The notes below the pieces were generated by a model. The model was not told the DNA's origin. It saw only the letters and a list, made by a program, of their open reading frames with translations, and searched no databases. Positions 43,960 to 52,096 of a stretch of DNA of 64,000 bases are shown here, one piece after another. Position numbers and translations under genes: made by a program. The DNA lies in NCBI GenBank assembly GCA_947598205.1, contig CANQFB010000003.1, positions 62,001-126,000 of the forward strand. Reading direction: 5' to 3'. This DNA is from an uncultured Clostridia bacterium (GTDB lineage Bacteria; Bacillota; Clostridia; Christensenellales; Borkfalkiaceae). Positions within the stretch are counted from its first letter, which is position 1. Each line of letters starts with the position of its first letter.

Positions 43960-44838
43960 ATGCGCATTTATTTTTTATCCGAACGCCCCTGCGCCCTCAC
44001 CGTGAACGGGCTCTTCCTCGGCACGGTAGACGGGTTTGAACGCACCGCCGAGCTCGATCCGAAAGACGGATGTTTTCTCGAATTCAAGCCCGCAGGCGCC
44101 TTTCATCCCGTGCGCTTTTGCTTCGACGAGCAATTTCTCCTCGATCCGCCCCCCAATATCGAGCTCTATTTCATCCGCGGGGGCGCGGCCGTCTATTGCA
44201 AGAATTTTATGCGGGAGGACGCCGCCATGCGCGTGATAAGGCAGGAGCGGCTCGCGGGGACGCGCCTCACCCTCTATGTGCAGGGCAAGGTCTTGCTCTC
44301 TATGGAGAATGAGACGGGATTCCGCCTCATCGGGCTTCCCGACGCCCTCGAAGACGCCGCAATGTCCCTTGCGGGGGAGAACTTCCTCCTCGAGGGAGAG
44401 AATGCCTTCTGCCTCCTCTCGCGGACGGGAGAGACGCTGCTCTCCTCCGAGGGAAAGATTTTGGAACGGGGGGAGCGCATTCAGGCGGAGATCCCCCTGC
44501 ACGACAGCCTCGGGCATACGAAGGTGTGCACTTGGGAGGGGGGAAAGCTCCTCTCCTTTTCCCTCCGCGCGCGGCGGGAACCGACGGCGGCGACCTATGC
44601 AGTCGCCCTCTTCGAGAGCGTGCTCGCGGGCGCCGATCCCGCGCCCTATCTTGCGGAAGAACTCCGCGAAAAGGCAGATGCGCTCCAAGAGTTCCTCGGC
44701 CCCTTCCTCTACGTCGTCCCCTGCGGGATGGATGGCGAAGTCGGGCTCGTCTACAGGAGGAAGGATCGCGTCTTCGACGTGCGCTACTTCCGCGCCGACG
44801 TCGTCGAAGGCAAGATCGCGAATATCGCGGAGATATAA
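43960..44838 (+). CDS. Uncharacterised soluble protein
   Basis: No family was recognised. From MRIYFLSERPCALTVNGLFL (start 43960, weak ribosome site) the protein has 292 residues, no signal peptide and no membrane segment. The first 200 residues are beta-rich, with repeated short strands resembling a carbohydrate-binding or jelly-roll style fold. The last 90 are mixed helix and strand. It is transcribed divergently from the coiled-coil gene and ends in a hairpin shared with the cyclophilin-type lipoprotein. Confidence 0.55.
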   Translation: MRIYFLSERPCALTVNGLFLGTVDGFERTAELDPKDGCFLEFKPAGAFHPVRFCFDEQFLLDPPPNIELYFIRGGAAVYCKNFMREDAAMRVIRQERLAGTRLTLYVQGKVLLSMENETGFRLIGLPDALEDAAMSLAGENFLLEGENAFCLLSRTGETLLSSEGKILERGERIQAEIPLHDSLGHTKVCTWEGGKLLSFSLRARREPTAATYAVALFESVLAGADPAPYLAEELREKADALQEFLGPFLYVVPCGMDGEVGLVYRRKDRVFDVRYFRADVVEGKIANIAEI

Positions 44839-44843
44839 GAAAA

Positions 44844-44867
44844 CGGCCCGCAGACTTCTGCGGGCCG
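44844..44867. terminator. Hairpin between convergent genes
   Basis: CGGCCCGCAGA-ct-TCTGCGGGCCG. Flanking T-runs are short, so efficiency is uncertain. Confidence 0.6.
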
Positions 44868-44881
44868 CATGTTCATTCAAA

Positions 44882-45802
44882 TCAATATTTGGTCACTTTG
44901 ACGGAGCGAAGATAGACGGGCGCGGAGACGGGGGTCTCGAAGGTCGCCTTGATCTTGCTGGTCTTGAGCGAGTCGAAAGGCTCATACTCGTTGAGGTTCT
45001 TGGAGACTTCCTGCGTAAAGGTCTCCTCGTCGGCAAGGCCCTCCTTGTACTCCTCGATGGCGGCGAGAAGCCCGTCTTCGAGGGCGGAATAATCCTTGAT
45101 CATGCCGAACACGCAATATTTGCCGCTATGCCCCGTCGGCGTGCCCGCGGAGAGCTGGGTATAGAAGAGGGAGGTCGCACTGTCCATTACATAGTTCTCG
45201 TATTGGAGGGGATGCCCGTCGTTGCCCTTGCCCTTATCGGCGCGCTCGATGGTGACCTGCCCGTTGAAGTTCGTGCCCTTATCCGAATAATACATGACGA
45301 GGGCGCCCCGCGTGTGGCCGTTTTCCGTGCCGCCTTCCACCTCGAACTTGGGCGAGATCTCGCCGTAGACGGTGTAGAGGCCGTTGCCCTTCTGCACATT
45401 CTCCGCCGTGCCCGCCGTCTCCCAGACGGACTGGGTGAACAGCTTGCCCGTCCTCTTTTCGAGATCTCTCACGGCGGCAAAATAATTCACCTCCACAAGC
45501 TCCTTGTGCTCGTCGAGCGTATAGCCGCCCGTCATGAGATATTCGTCGGTAAAGTCGTGGACGACGAAGTTCTGCTCATCGTAATAGCCCGCGTCGGCAA
45601 GCTCGATGAAGTGCTTGACCGTCTGCGGAGCGTCGTGACGGGAGAGAACGTATTCTACTTGATACTCCTGCCCATTGAACTCGTAGGTGATGGTGACTTC
45701 GGGATGATCGCTCGAACATGCGGCGAGCATTCCGATAGATCCTGCCGCGACCGCCGCAACGGATACGGCGACGGCAATGCGGCGAAGAAGTTTTCCTTTC
45801 AT
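44882..45802 (-). CDS. Cyclophilin-type peptidyl-prolyl isomerase lipoprotein
   Basis: The start at 45802 follows AGGAGG, giving 306 residues. The signal peptide ends LAAC, so the protein is lipid-anchored outside the cell. The segment APQTVKHFIELADAGYYDEQ, followed by NFVVHDFTDEYLMTGGYT, matches the cyclophilin core, where PxTVxNFxxLxxxGxYDxxxFHR is normal. The HR pair, however, reads HD, so the catalytic Arg is replaced. Further cyclophilin-like parts (TRGALVMYYSDKGTNFNGQ) are present with insertions. A role in folding secreted proteins is likely, with reduced or absent isomerase activity possible. It sits where rpoB would follow rplL in most Bacillota. Confidence 0.75.
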   Translation of the reverse strand: MKGKLLRRIAVAVSVAAVAAGSIGMLAACSSDHPEVTITYEFNGQEYQVEYVLSRHDAPQTVKHFIELADAGYYDEQNFVVHDFTDEYLMTGGYTLDEHKELVEVNYFAAVRDLEKRTGKLFTQSVWETAGTAENVQKGNGLYTVYGEISPKFEVEGGTENGHTRGALVMYYSDKGTNFNGQVTIERADKGKGNDGHPLQYENYVMDSATSLFYTQLSAGTPTGHSGKYCVFGMIKDYSALEDGLLAAIEEYKEGLADEETFTQEVSKNLNEYEPFDSLKTSKIKATFETPVSAPVYLRSVKVTKY

Positions 45803-45837
45803 AAAACGCCTCCTGTGAAGCCGATGACTCAAATACT

Positions 45838-45866
45838 ATTTTACCCGCAAAACGCCGTTCCGTCAA
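45838..45866 (-). promoter_or_regulatory. SigA-type promoter for cyclophilin lipoprotein
   Basis: On the minus strand TTGACG (45866-45861), a 17-bp spacer and TAAAAT (45843-45838). Confidence 0.75.
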
Positions 45867-45900
45867 GCGCTTTTGATGATTTCGGCGTGAAAATTGCGGA

Positions 45901-45930
45901 AAGAGCCGCAGCGAAAGGGCTGCGGCTCTT
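45901..45930 (-). terminator. Terminator after rplL
   Basis: AAGAGCCGCAGC / GCTGCGGCTCTT stem with a 6-nt loop, ending the rplJ-rplL unit; the T-run is short. Confidence 0.7.
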
Positions 45931-45941
45931 AAAAAGGTTGC

Positions 45942-46313
45942 TTACTTGAGCTCTGCGGTAGCGCCCGCTTCCTTGAGCTTGGCAAGAGCGGCCTCCGCAT
46001 CGGCCTTGGGAACGGCTTCCTTGATGACGCCGAGAGACTCCACAGCCTTCTTCGCATCGGCAAGGCCGAGGCCCGTGAATTCGCGGACAGCCTTGATGAC
46101 GGCGATCTTGTTTGCGCCGAAATCCTTGAGGACGATATCGAACTCCGTCTTTTCCTCTTCCTGGGGAGCGGCCTCCTGGGGAGCCGCACCGCCGCCGACG
46201 GCAACTGCCGCCGCCGCGGAAACGCCGAATTCCTCTTCGAGCGCCTTCACAAAATCGTTGAGCTCGACGACCGTCATGCCCTTCACTTCTTCGATAAACT
46301 TCTGAACATCCAT
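45942..46313 (-). CDS. rplL: 50S ribosomal protein L7/L12
   Basis: Stalk protein of the large ribosomal subunit that recruits translation factors. The 123 residues comprise the N-terminal dimer domain ([20 protein letters not shown]), an Ala-rich hinge ([20 protein letters not shown]) and the C-terminal domain ([20 protein letters not shown], ending [11 protein letters not shown]). The C-terminal domain is the same fold seen at the end of the TIR protein at 38789. It follows rplJ by 21 bp and a terminator follows. Confidence 0.98.
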   Translation of the reverse strand: MDVQKFIEEVKGMTVVELNDFVKALEEEFGVSAAAAVAVGGGAAPQEAAPQEEEKTEFDIVLKDFGANKIAVIKAVREFTGLGLADAKKAVESLGVIKEAVPKADAEAALAKLKEAGATAELK

Positions 46314-46334
46314 TTTTGAATCCTCCGATATTTT

Positions 46335-46832
46335 TTAAGATTTTTGGTCTGCGATTGCCTTCAGAACAAACGCAAGATTTGCGATGGGCGACTGCAAGCA
46401 GCCGAGCATCTTTGCGATGAGCACCTCTCTCGAAGGGATCGCCGCGAGCTTTTTCACGCCTTCCGCGTCCACATAAGCGCCGCCGACATAGGCGCACTTG
46501 GGGACGATCTTCTCTGCCAGCGCGGGGGTCTCCTTCACCGATTTGGCGATGATCGAGCATCCGCTCGTCTCATCGGGGCAGAAGATATAGGCCGTTGCGC
46601 CGTTGAGGTCGCCGTCGAAATCGTTGATGCCGAGTTCATCGAACGCCTTGCGAACAAGGGTGTTTTTATAGACCTTGTATTCGCAGGAAGCCGATCTGAA
46701 CTTATTGCGAAGGTTGGTGACTTCGGCGACGGTGAGCCGATCGTAATGCGCGATCACGACGGACTTCGACGCCGAGATCTTGGCCTTGATCTCTTCGACA
46801 ACTTCCTTTTTTGCCTCTAAATTTGCCGACAT
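46335..46832 (-). CDS. rplJ: 50S ribosomal protein L10
   Basis: L10 anchors the L7/L12 stalk to 23S rRNA. The 165 residues include VVIAHYDRLTVAEVTNLRNK, KVYKNTLVRKAFDELGI and the C-terminal L12-binding helix LAFVLKAIADQKS. GGAGG precedes the start. A leader of about 165 nt precedes it and probably acts in autogenous control. Confidence 0.97.
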   Translation of the reverse strand: MSANLEAKKEVVEEIKAKISASKSVVIAHYDRLTVAEVTNLRNKFRSASCEYKVYKNTLVRKAFDELGINDFDGDLNGATAYIFCPDETSGCSIIAKSVKETPALAEKIVPKCAYVGGAYVDAEGVKKLAAIPSREVLIAKMLGCLQSPIANLAFVLKAIADQKS

Positions 46833-46997
46833 ATTGCCTCCTTTTAGGCCTCTCGGCCCGATTTGTGTTCCGGACGCCTCCGTCCGAAAAAATAAGCTCC
46901 GTACGCAGACACATACGGAGCGGTTCTTAAAAATTGATTTTTAAGAGGTCACCTCGACGGGATATTGAGCGCGGCGCGCACCCGTTGTCTGCGGTAT
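46833..46997 (-). promoter_or_regulatory. Ribosomal protein L10 leader
   Basis: The transcript from the promoter at 47004-47032 carries about 165 nt before rplJ. It contains stems such as CTCCGTATGTG...TACGGAG followed by CTTATTTTTT (an attenuator-like terminator) and TTAAAAATCAATTTTTAA. The position and layout match the L10 leader of Bacillota, which binds the L10-L12 complex. Confidence 0.65.
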
Positions 46998-47003
46998 ATT
47001 GGT

Positions 47004-47032
47004 ATTGTAGCGCATGAAAAGCGCTTTGTCAA
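47004..47032 (-). promoter_or_regulatory. SigA-type promoter for rplJL
   Basis: On the minus strand TTGACA (47032-47027), a 17-bp spacer and TACAAT (47009-47004). Confidence 0.8.
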
Positions 47033-47073
47033 GCATTTTTGCGGTGGAAATTTCAGGGACACATTGAACGACA

Positions 47074-47130
47074 CCCCTTCCGTCACGGCAAGGACAGCCG
47101 TGCCACCCACCCCTCAAGGGGTGGGCAAAA
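47074..47130. repeat. Noncoding repeat related to 30073-30160
   Basis: Inverted relative of the GGTGGCACGGCT...GCCGTGACGGA element, with an adjoining CCCACCCCT / AGGGGTGGG hairpin. It lies in the 453-bp gap between rplA and rplJ, which otherwise holds the leader, the promoter and hairpin unit C. Confidence 0.55.
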
Positions 47131-47160
47131 GAGTTCGTTACCCCGCCCTACGTTCACCGT

Positions 47161-47283
47161 TAAATCACATAGCTGCAAGCGAGACAAGGAGAAGGAGCTT
47201 CTTCCGCAGGGAGCGTACTTTTGCGTACGTGACCAAGGAAAAATGCTTCTTCGACGCAGTATCGCGTAGCAGATATGGGATTA
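47161..47283 (+). repeat. Hairpin repeat unit C, next to rplA stop
   Basis: Third relative of units A and B. Shared blocks are GCAAGCGAGACAAGGAG, the CGTAC / GTACG hairpin (47214-47229), GTGACCAAGGA and TTCGACGCAGTAT. The ends TAAATCACATAGCTGC and GCAGATATGGGATTA are complementary. It ends 2 bp before the rplA stop codon. No copy of the rplA tail was found on its other side. Confidence 0.7.
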
Positions 47284-47285
47284 GC

Positions 47286-47972
47286 TTATTTAGAGTATGA
47301 AGCCTTGACGCCGGGGCCCATCGTCGAAGCCAACGTTATACTCTTGATATACTGCCCTTTGGCGGCGGCGGGTTTGGCCTTGATGATGGCGTCCATGAGC
47401 GCGTTGAAGTTCTCGAGGAGCTTCTCCCGCCCGAAACTCTTCTTGCCGATGGGGCAGTGGATGATCGCCGTCTTATCGAGACGGTATTCGACCTTACCTG
47501 CCTTGACTTCGGCAACGGCCTTCGCGACGTCCATCGTGACAGTTCCCGACTTGGGGTTGGGCATGAGGCCCTTCGGGCCGAGGATACGGCCGATACGGCC
47601 GACGACGCCCATCATATCGGGGGTGGTGATCATGACGTCGAACCCAAACCAATTCTCCGTCTGGATCTTCTGGATCATCTCTTCCGCGCCGACGAAATCC
47701 GCGCCTGCGGCCTGTGCCGCGTCTGCCCTCTCGCCCTTGGCGATGACGAGCACGCGCTTCGTCTTGCCCGTACCGTTGGGAAGGACGAGCACGCCGCGGA
47801 CCTGCTGGTCTGCCTGACGGGGATCGACGCCGAGGCGGATATGGATCTCCACCGTCTCATCGAATTTGGCCTTGGCCGTCTCCAAAACATGGGTGATGGC
47901 TTCGCCTGCATCATAAATCTTCGTGCGGTCGTATGCCTTGAGGCTTTCCGCGTACTTTTTACCGTATTTCAT
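47286..47972 (-). CDS. rplA: 50S ribosomal protein L1
   Basis: L1 forms the E-site stalk of the ribosome and can repress its own mRNA. The 228 residues include [39 protein letters not shown] and the C-terminal [14 protein letters not shown]. It follows rplK by 13 bp. The hairpin unit C begins 2 bp after its stop. Confidence 0.98.
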   Translation of the reverse strand: MKYGKKYAESLKAYDRTKIYDAGEAITHVLETAKAKFDETVEIHIRLGVDPRQADQQVRGVLVLPNGTGKTKRVLVIAKGERADAAQAAGADFVGAEEMIQKIQTENWFGFDVMITTPDMMGVVGRIGRILGPKGLMPNPKSGTVTMDVAKAVAEVKAGKVEYRLDKTAIIHCPIGKKSFGREKLLENFNALMDAIIKAKPAAAKGQYIKSITLASTMGPGVKASYSK

Positions 47973-47985
47973 ATCGCGTACCTCC

Positions 47986-48411
47986 TCACTCCTCGACCGT
48001 GATGCCCATCGAACGGGCGGTGCCCTTGATCATGCTCATCGCGCTCTCGAGCGTGGAGCAGTTGAGGTCGGGCATCTTCGTCTTTGCGATCTCTTCCACC
48101 TGCGCCTTGGTGAGCTTGCCCACCTTGGTCTTGTTGGGGGTCGCAGAGGCCGTCTCGATGCCGAGCGCCTTCTTGATGAGGACGGGTGCGGGCGGGGTCT
48201 TGAGAACGAACGTGAACGAACGGTCCTGATAGATCGTCATCACGACGGGGATGATGAGCCCCTCCTGATGCGCCGTCTTGGCGTTGAACTCTTTGGTAAA
48301 GCCGGGGATGTTGATCCCGTGAGGGCCGAGCGTCGAACCGACGGGCGGACCGGGGGTGGCTTTACCGGCGGGAAGTTGCAGTTTGACGACTGCAGTGATC
48401 TTCTTTGCCAT
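47986..48411 (-). CDS. rplK: 50S ribosomal protein L11
   Basis: L11 builds the GTPase-associated centre and is needed for the stringent response. The 141 residues include the N-terminal [20 protein letters not shown] and the RNA-binding [20 protein letters not shown]. It is separated from nusG by 197 bp that hold short hairpins and a CTTCGACACGCGCGTA-type repeat but no gene. Confidence 0.98.
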   Translation of the reverse strand: MAKKITAVVKLQLPAGKATPGPPVGSTLGPHGINIPGFTKEFNAKTAHQEGLIIPVVMTIYQDRSFTFVLKTPPAPVLIKKALGIETASATPNKTKVGKLTKAQVEEIAKTKMPDLNCSTLESAMSMIKGTARSMGITVEE

Positions 48412-48608
48412 GGTAAATTTCTCCTATATTTGTGGTACATGCAAGACGGCATTGCATAGATTTACCGTCTTTCCCACTTCGTCGCCGCATGCTGCGCTTA
48501 TGCGCCCTTTGCGGCGATGATTTCTATGTTGTTATTCCGCTTTCGCGGATTTTTGAAATGCGGTGATGCTTCGACACGCGCGTACCGCGCGGCTCAGCAT
48601 GACGCGAT

Positions 48609-49181
48609 TTATTCGTCGTCGTCGCGGGGGATCTCGACGGCGTCTGCGGCGATCTTGGTCATCTGGATATATTCCACCTCGACGTCCTGCTCGCGGCCGA
48701 ACATCGTGATGGAGACCTTCGCGCGCTGCGTCTCGTCGTTGACCTCTTTGAGCGTGCCGATGAACCCTTCGAGCGGGCCGTTGTCGATGGTGACCCGATC
48801 TCCCGGGCGGAAATCGGCGTCTACGACATAGTCCTCGAGGCGCATCTTGCGGATCTCATCCTCCTTCATGGGGATGGGACGGCCCTGCGGGCCGACGAAG
48901 CCCGTGACCCCCCTCGTGTTCGTCACGAGATACCAAAGCTGGTTGGAATAGATCATCTTGATGAACACGTAGCAAGGGAGGAGCTTGCGCTCCACGACCT
49001 TCTTCTTGCCGTTGGCCTTCTCTTCGATGGTCTGCTCGGTGGGGATCTTGACGTCGACGATCTGGTCGCTTAAGTTATTGTTCTCGATGAGCCTGAAGAG
49101 ACTCTCCTTCACCATTGCCTCGTAACCCGAGTAAGTATGAAGGATATACCACTTCGGCTCGGTATCCGCGATCGGTACCAT
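48609..49181 (-). CDS. nusG: Transcription termination/antitermination protein NusG
   Basis: NusG binds RNA polymerase and modulates pausing. The 190 residues contain the NGN domain (PKWYILHTYSGYEAMVKESL, then LPCYVFIKM) and a KOW domain (FRPGDRVTIDNGPLEGFIGT). The C-terminus is acidic. It starts 3 bp after the secE stop, the usual secE-nusG pairing. Confidence 0.98.
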   Translation of the reverse strand: MVPIADTEPKWYILHTYSGYEAMVKESLFRLIENNNLSDQIVDVKIPTEQTIEEKANGKKKVVERKLLPCYVFIKMIYSNQLWYLVTNTRGVTGFVGPQGRPIPMKEDEIRKMRLEDYVVDADFRPGDRVTIDNGPLEGFIGTLKEVNDETQRAKVSITMFGREQDVEVEYIQMTKIAADAVEIPRDDDE

Positions 49182-49184
49182 TCC

Positions 49185-49499
49185 TTATGCCCCCGGATTG
49201 GTGAGAAGCTTCAAAAGCTCCGTGAAGCCTACGTTCACGCACGTGACGATCACCGTGAATGCAAGCACGATGACGAGGACGACGCCCGTCGCTTTAAGCG
49301 CCTTGGGGACCGTGGGCCACGTCACGCGCTTGAGCTCGGAGAACGTCTCCTTGAGCCTTCTGCCCATACGGACGAAGATGTTCGGCTTCTTGTTTTTATC
49401 GGCCTTCGCGGCCTTCGCGTTCTTTTCGGCCTTCGGGGGCTTGGAAGCGGGCGCGCCCTTCTTCGCGAGCTCCTTTTCGTTGTCGTTGGACTTTGCCAT
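49185..49499 (-). CDS. secE: Preprotein translocase subunit SecE
   Basis: Essential clamp of the SecYEG channel. The 104-residue protein has one membrane helix (about 68-92). Before it is the amphipathic helix motif FSELKRVTWPTVPKALKATG. The first 40 residues are an added Lys/Ala-rich, disordered extension (KAEKNAKAAKADKNKK) beyond the about 60 residues typical of Bacillota. Confidence 0.96.
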   Translation of the reverse strand: MAKSNDNEKELAKKGAPASKPPKAEKNAKAAKADKNKKPNIFVRMGRRLKETFSELKRVTWPTVPKALKATGVVLVIVLAFTVIVTCVNVGFTELLKLLTNPGA

Positions 49500-49525
49500 T
49501 TTTCTTTCTCCGTTGCGCTATGCGA

Positions 49526-49690
49526 TTACTTGGATTCCTTGTGGACGGTGTGCTTCTTGCAGGTAGGGCAATACTTCTTGAGCTCGAGACGATCGGGATC
49601 GTTGCGCTTGTTCTTGAAGCTATCGTAGTTCCTGTTCTTGCATTCCGTACACTCGAACGTGATCTTCTGCCGCGTGGATTTGACAGCCAT
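49526..49690 (-). CDS. rpmG: 50S ribosomal protein L33 (zinc form)
   Basis: 54 residues from the ATG at 49690; a longer frame upstream is unlikely because the promoter spans it. Cys14, Cys17, Cys41 and Cys44 form the zinc-binding pairs (CTEC and CPTC), so this is the zinc-containing L33. It heads rpmG-secE-nusG-rplK-rplA. Confidence 0.96.
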   Translation of the reverse strand: MAVKSTRQKITFECTECKNRNYDSFKNKRNDPDRLELKKYCPTCKKHTVHKESK

Positions 49691-49740
49691 GGTGTGAAAA
49701 CTCCATACAAAAAAATTACACCCCTCAGGTGCGTATCTTG

Positions 49741-49769
49741 AGTTTACCACACCGTGGAGCGCTTGTCAA
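49741..49769 (-). promoter_or_regulatory. SigA-type promoter for rpmG-secE-nusG operon
   Basis: On the minus strand TTGACA (49769-49764), a 17-bp spacer and TAAACT (49746-49741). Confidence 0.8.
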
Positions 49770-49822
49770 TCATTTTTGAGCCATTTTTTAATTTTTACAG
49801 AAAAAATAAAAGTTTGGCGAGT

Positions 49823-50554
49823 TTACAACGAAATATATTGGGATAATGCGGGGAGATCGGCGTCCGTCTGGTAGGAGATATACGCCCGCAGAAGGCGCAG
49901 GGCGCGCACATATCCATCCGCCTCCGCATGTTCCTCCCCTTCGACCTCCTCTCCCCCGATGCGCAGGATCGTCTCGCGGAGAGCGCGGTAGGTGCTCTCG
50001 CTCGCGGGCACGCCCACGGCGCATTCGGCGCAGTTGAAAGAGCCCGTGCGCAGATCGAAAAATCTTCTGCCCGAGATCTTCTTCCCGCAGACGGGGCAAT
50101 CCCCCGCAGAGAGCGGATAGCCCGCGAGCATGACCGCTTCGGCCAAAAATTTCACGAGGGGCGCATTGGGCGCATCGAGGTTTTGCTCGATGCTTTCGAG
50201 GGCGGTCACGGCGCACACGAGGAGGGGCCCCGCCGCCATGTTCTCCATCGCGAAGAGATCGCACGCCTCGGTGACGCATGCGGCCGCATAGTAGGCGCCG
50301 ACGTTCGTCCTCAAATCGTAAAACCCGTCGTGAAGGGAGGCCTGCGTGACGGTGTTGCGGCCGTTCTTTTCGGCGAAGACATATTCGGCAAAACAAAAAG
50401 GCTGGGACGCAAACCGAAGTTTCGCGCCCGCCTTTCTTACCCCCTTCATCGCCGCGCCCAACTTTCCGCGCTCGGCGGTGAGGAGGGTGACCATCCTGTC
50501 GTTTTCGCCGTAGTCAGCCGCCCGCAGAAGCAGGGCGTCCATCTTGAGGTCCAT
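49823..50554 (-). CDS. recO: DNA repair protein RecO
   Basis: RecO anneals SSB-coated DNA and helps load RecA. The 243 residues include the N-terminal OB fold (ALLLRAADYGENDRMVTLLT), FAEYVF, and a zinc motif of four Cys (CPVCGKKI and FNCAECAVG). GGAGAGGA precedes the start. It is the last gene of the yqfC-to-recO cluster. Confidence 0.95.
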   Translation of the reverse strand: MDLKMDALLLRAADYGENDRMVTLLTAERGKLGAAMKGVRKAGAKLRFASQPFCFAEYVFAEKNGRNTVTQASLHDGFYDLRTNVGAYYAAACVTEACDLFAMENMAAGPLLVCAVTALESIEQNLDAPNAPLVKFLAEAVMLAGYPLSAGDCPVCGKKISGRRFFDLRTGSFNCAECAVGVPASESTYRALRETILRIGGEEVEGEEHAEADGYVRALRLLRAYISYQTDADLPALSQYISL

Positions 50555-50581
50555 TCCTCTCCCCTCACGGCGCCCGAAAGT

Positions 50582-50686
50582 TCATTTCAGGCGTTTATAG
50601 AGCATGTAATAGCTGAAGTTCCCCGTCTTTTCAAAGAGATCCCAAGCTATATCTTTCGCACTTTTTCCGCCGCGTTCTTCCTTCAT
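50582..50686 (-). CDS. yqzL: YqzL-like small protein
   Basis: A 34-residue protein, MKEERGGKSAKDIAWDLFEK followed by TGNFSYYMLYKRLK. The W-x-x-F-x-x-T-G-x-x-x-x-Y-x-L-Y-K pattern is that of YqzL. Bacillus has yqzL in exactly this place, between era and recO. The ribosome site is weak. Function is unknown. Confidence 0.85.
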   Translation of the reverse strand: MKEERGGKSAKDIAWDLFEKTGNFSYYMLYKRLK

Positions 50687-50714
50687 ACCCGCAGTATGCG
50701 GAATGGGACGGACT

Positions 50715-51599
50715 TTATTCCTCGAAGTAGCCGAATTCCTTCATGAGCCGCCCCTCGTCGCGCCAATCCTCGCGCACCTTCACATAGACGGTGAGGAAGA
50801 CCTTCGCCCCGAGAAACTTCTCCATATCCTTGCGGGCAAAGGAGGCCGTCTCCTTGAGGGCCGCCCCCTGCTTCCCGATGAGAATAGCCTTGTGGTTCTT
50901 CTTCTCGCAGACGACGTCGAGGTTCACCTCATACGTCCCGTTCTCGTGTTTTTGGAAGGTATTGACGACGACGGCCACGCCGTGCGGGATCTCCTTGCCG
51001 TATTTGAGAAGGATCTTCTCGCGCATGAGTTCGCCGACCATGAACTTTTCACTGCGGTCGGAGACGATATTTTCGGGATAGATCGGCCCGCCCTCGGGGA
51101 GCATGTCTGCGATCGCCCGCTCCAACTTTTTGAGATTGACGCCCTTCCTCGCGGACACGGGGTACACGTCTGCCGTCATCCCCCCGTCGAAGAGGGCCTT
51201 CACGTCCTCGGGGATGCGCTCCTTGGGCATGATGTCGATCTTGGTATAGGCCACGATCATGGGGACGCCGAGGCCCATGTATTTTTTCATGAGGGCGGCG
51301 TCCTCTTGGCGGACGCCCGCATGGCCGTCGTGCACGAAGAGAATGGCGTCTACGTCCTTCGCCGTCCTCTCCGTCGTCTTCATCATGAGGCCCGTGAGCG
51401 CGTTGCGCTGTCTGTATATTCCGGGCGTATCGGCGAAGACGATCTGATAGTCTTCCCGCGTGAGGATGCCGAGGATCCGATCGCGCGTCGTCTGCGGTTT
51501 GGGGGAGACGATGGCGACCTTCTCGCCGACGAGAACGTTGATGAGCGTGGATTTCCCCGCATTTGCCCTGCCGATGACGGCGACCGTTCCGCTCCTCAT
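50715..51599 (-). CDS. era: GTPase Era
   Basis: Era is the essential GTPase of 30S assembly that binds the 3' end of 16S rRNA. The 294 residues show G1 GRANAGKS, G3 DTPG and G4 TKID. The C-terminal KH domain has HKAILIGKQGAALKETASFA. It overlaps ybeY by 4 bp. Confidence 0.98.
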   Translation of the reverse strand: MRSGTVAVIGRANAGKSTLINVLVGEKVAIVSPKPQTTRDRILGILTREDYQIVFADTPGIYRQRNALTGLMMKTTERTAKDVDAILFVHDGHAGVRQEDAALMKKYMGLGVPMIVAYTKIDIMPKERIPEDVKALFDGGMTADVYPVSARKGVNLKKLERAIADMLPEGGPIYPENIVSDRSEKFMVGELMREKILLKYGKEIPHGVAVVVNTFQKHENGTYEVNLDVVCEKKNHKAILIGKQGAALKETASFARKDMEKFLGAKVFLTVYVKVREDWRDEGRLMKEFGYFEE

Positions 51600-52096
51600 G
51601 CCTTCCTCTCCAATCCAAGCTTCTTCATGATCTCTTCCTCGCGCGCCCGCATGACGCGCTTATCCTCTTCTTTCATATGGTCGTACCCGAGGCAATGCAA
51701 GAACCCGTGCACGATGAGATAGCACACCTCTCTTTCATAGGAATGCCCGTACTCCTCCGCCTGTTCGCGCGCCCGCTTTTCGCAGAGGACGACGCTCCCG
51801 AGATACATGTGCGCGGGAAACTGCTTCCCCTCCGCCTCGTAGGCGGGTTCGATGCAATCGGCATGGCGGGAGGAGACGACGGGCTCGCCCGCCGCAAGGT
51901 CGGCGGCGGGAAAACTCAAAACGTCGGTCACGGCGTCTACGCCGCGCTCGCGCGCATTGAGGGCGCAGATCTCTTCCTCGGAGACAAAAAGAAGCTCCAG
52001 CGTGAGGGGCATGTCGGCGTCCGCCACCCCCGAAAGGACCTCTTCGAGCCTCCCCTTTCCCTCGAATTCTTCGCCGTCAATGAAAAGGTCAGGCAT
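51596..52096 (-). CDS. ybeY: Endoribonuclease YbeY
   Basis: YbeY processes 16S rRNA ends. The 166 residues include the zinc site HGFLHCLGYDH and the ALNARERGVDAVTDVLSFP region. It has an 8-bp overlap with pgpH and a 4-bp overlap with era. Confidence 0.97.
   Translation of the reverse strand: MPDLFIDGEEFEGKGRLEEVLSGVADADMPLTLELLFVSEEEICALNARERGVDAVTDVLSFPAADLAAGEPVVSSRHADCIEPAYEAEGKQFPAHMYLGSVVLCEKRAREQAEEYGHSYEREVCYLIVHGFLHCLGYDHMKEEDKRVMRAREEEIMKKLGLERKA

Noticed and set aside
49526..49750. Longer rpmG with 20 extra residues
   Set aside because: The -10 of the promoter (49741-49746) would lie inside it; L33 is 49-55 residues.
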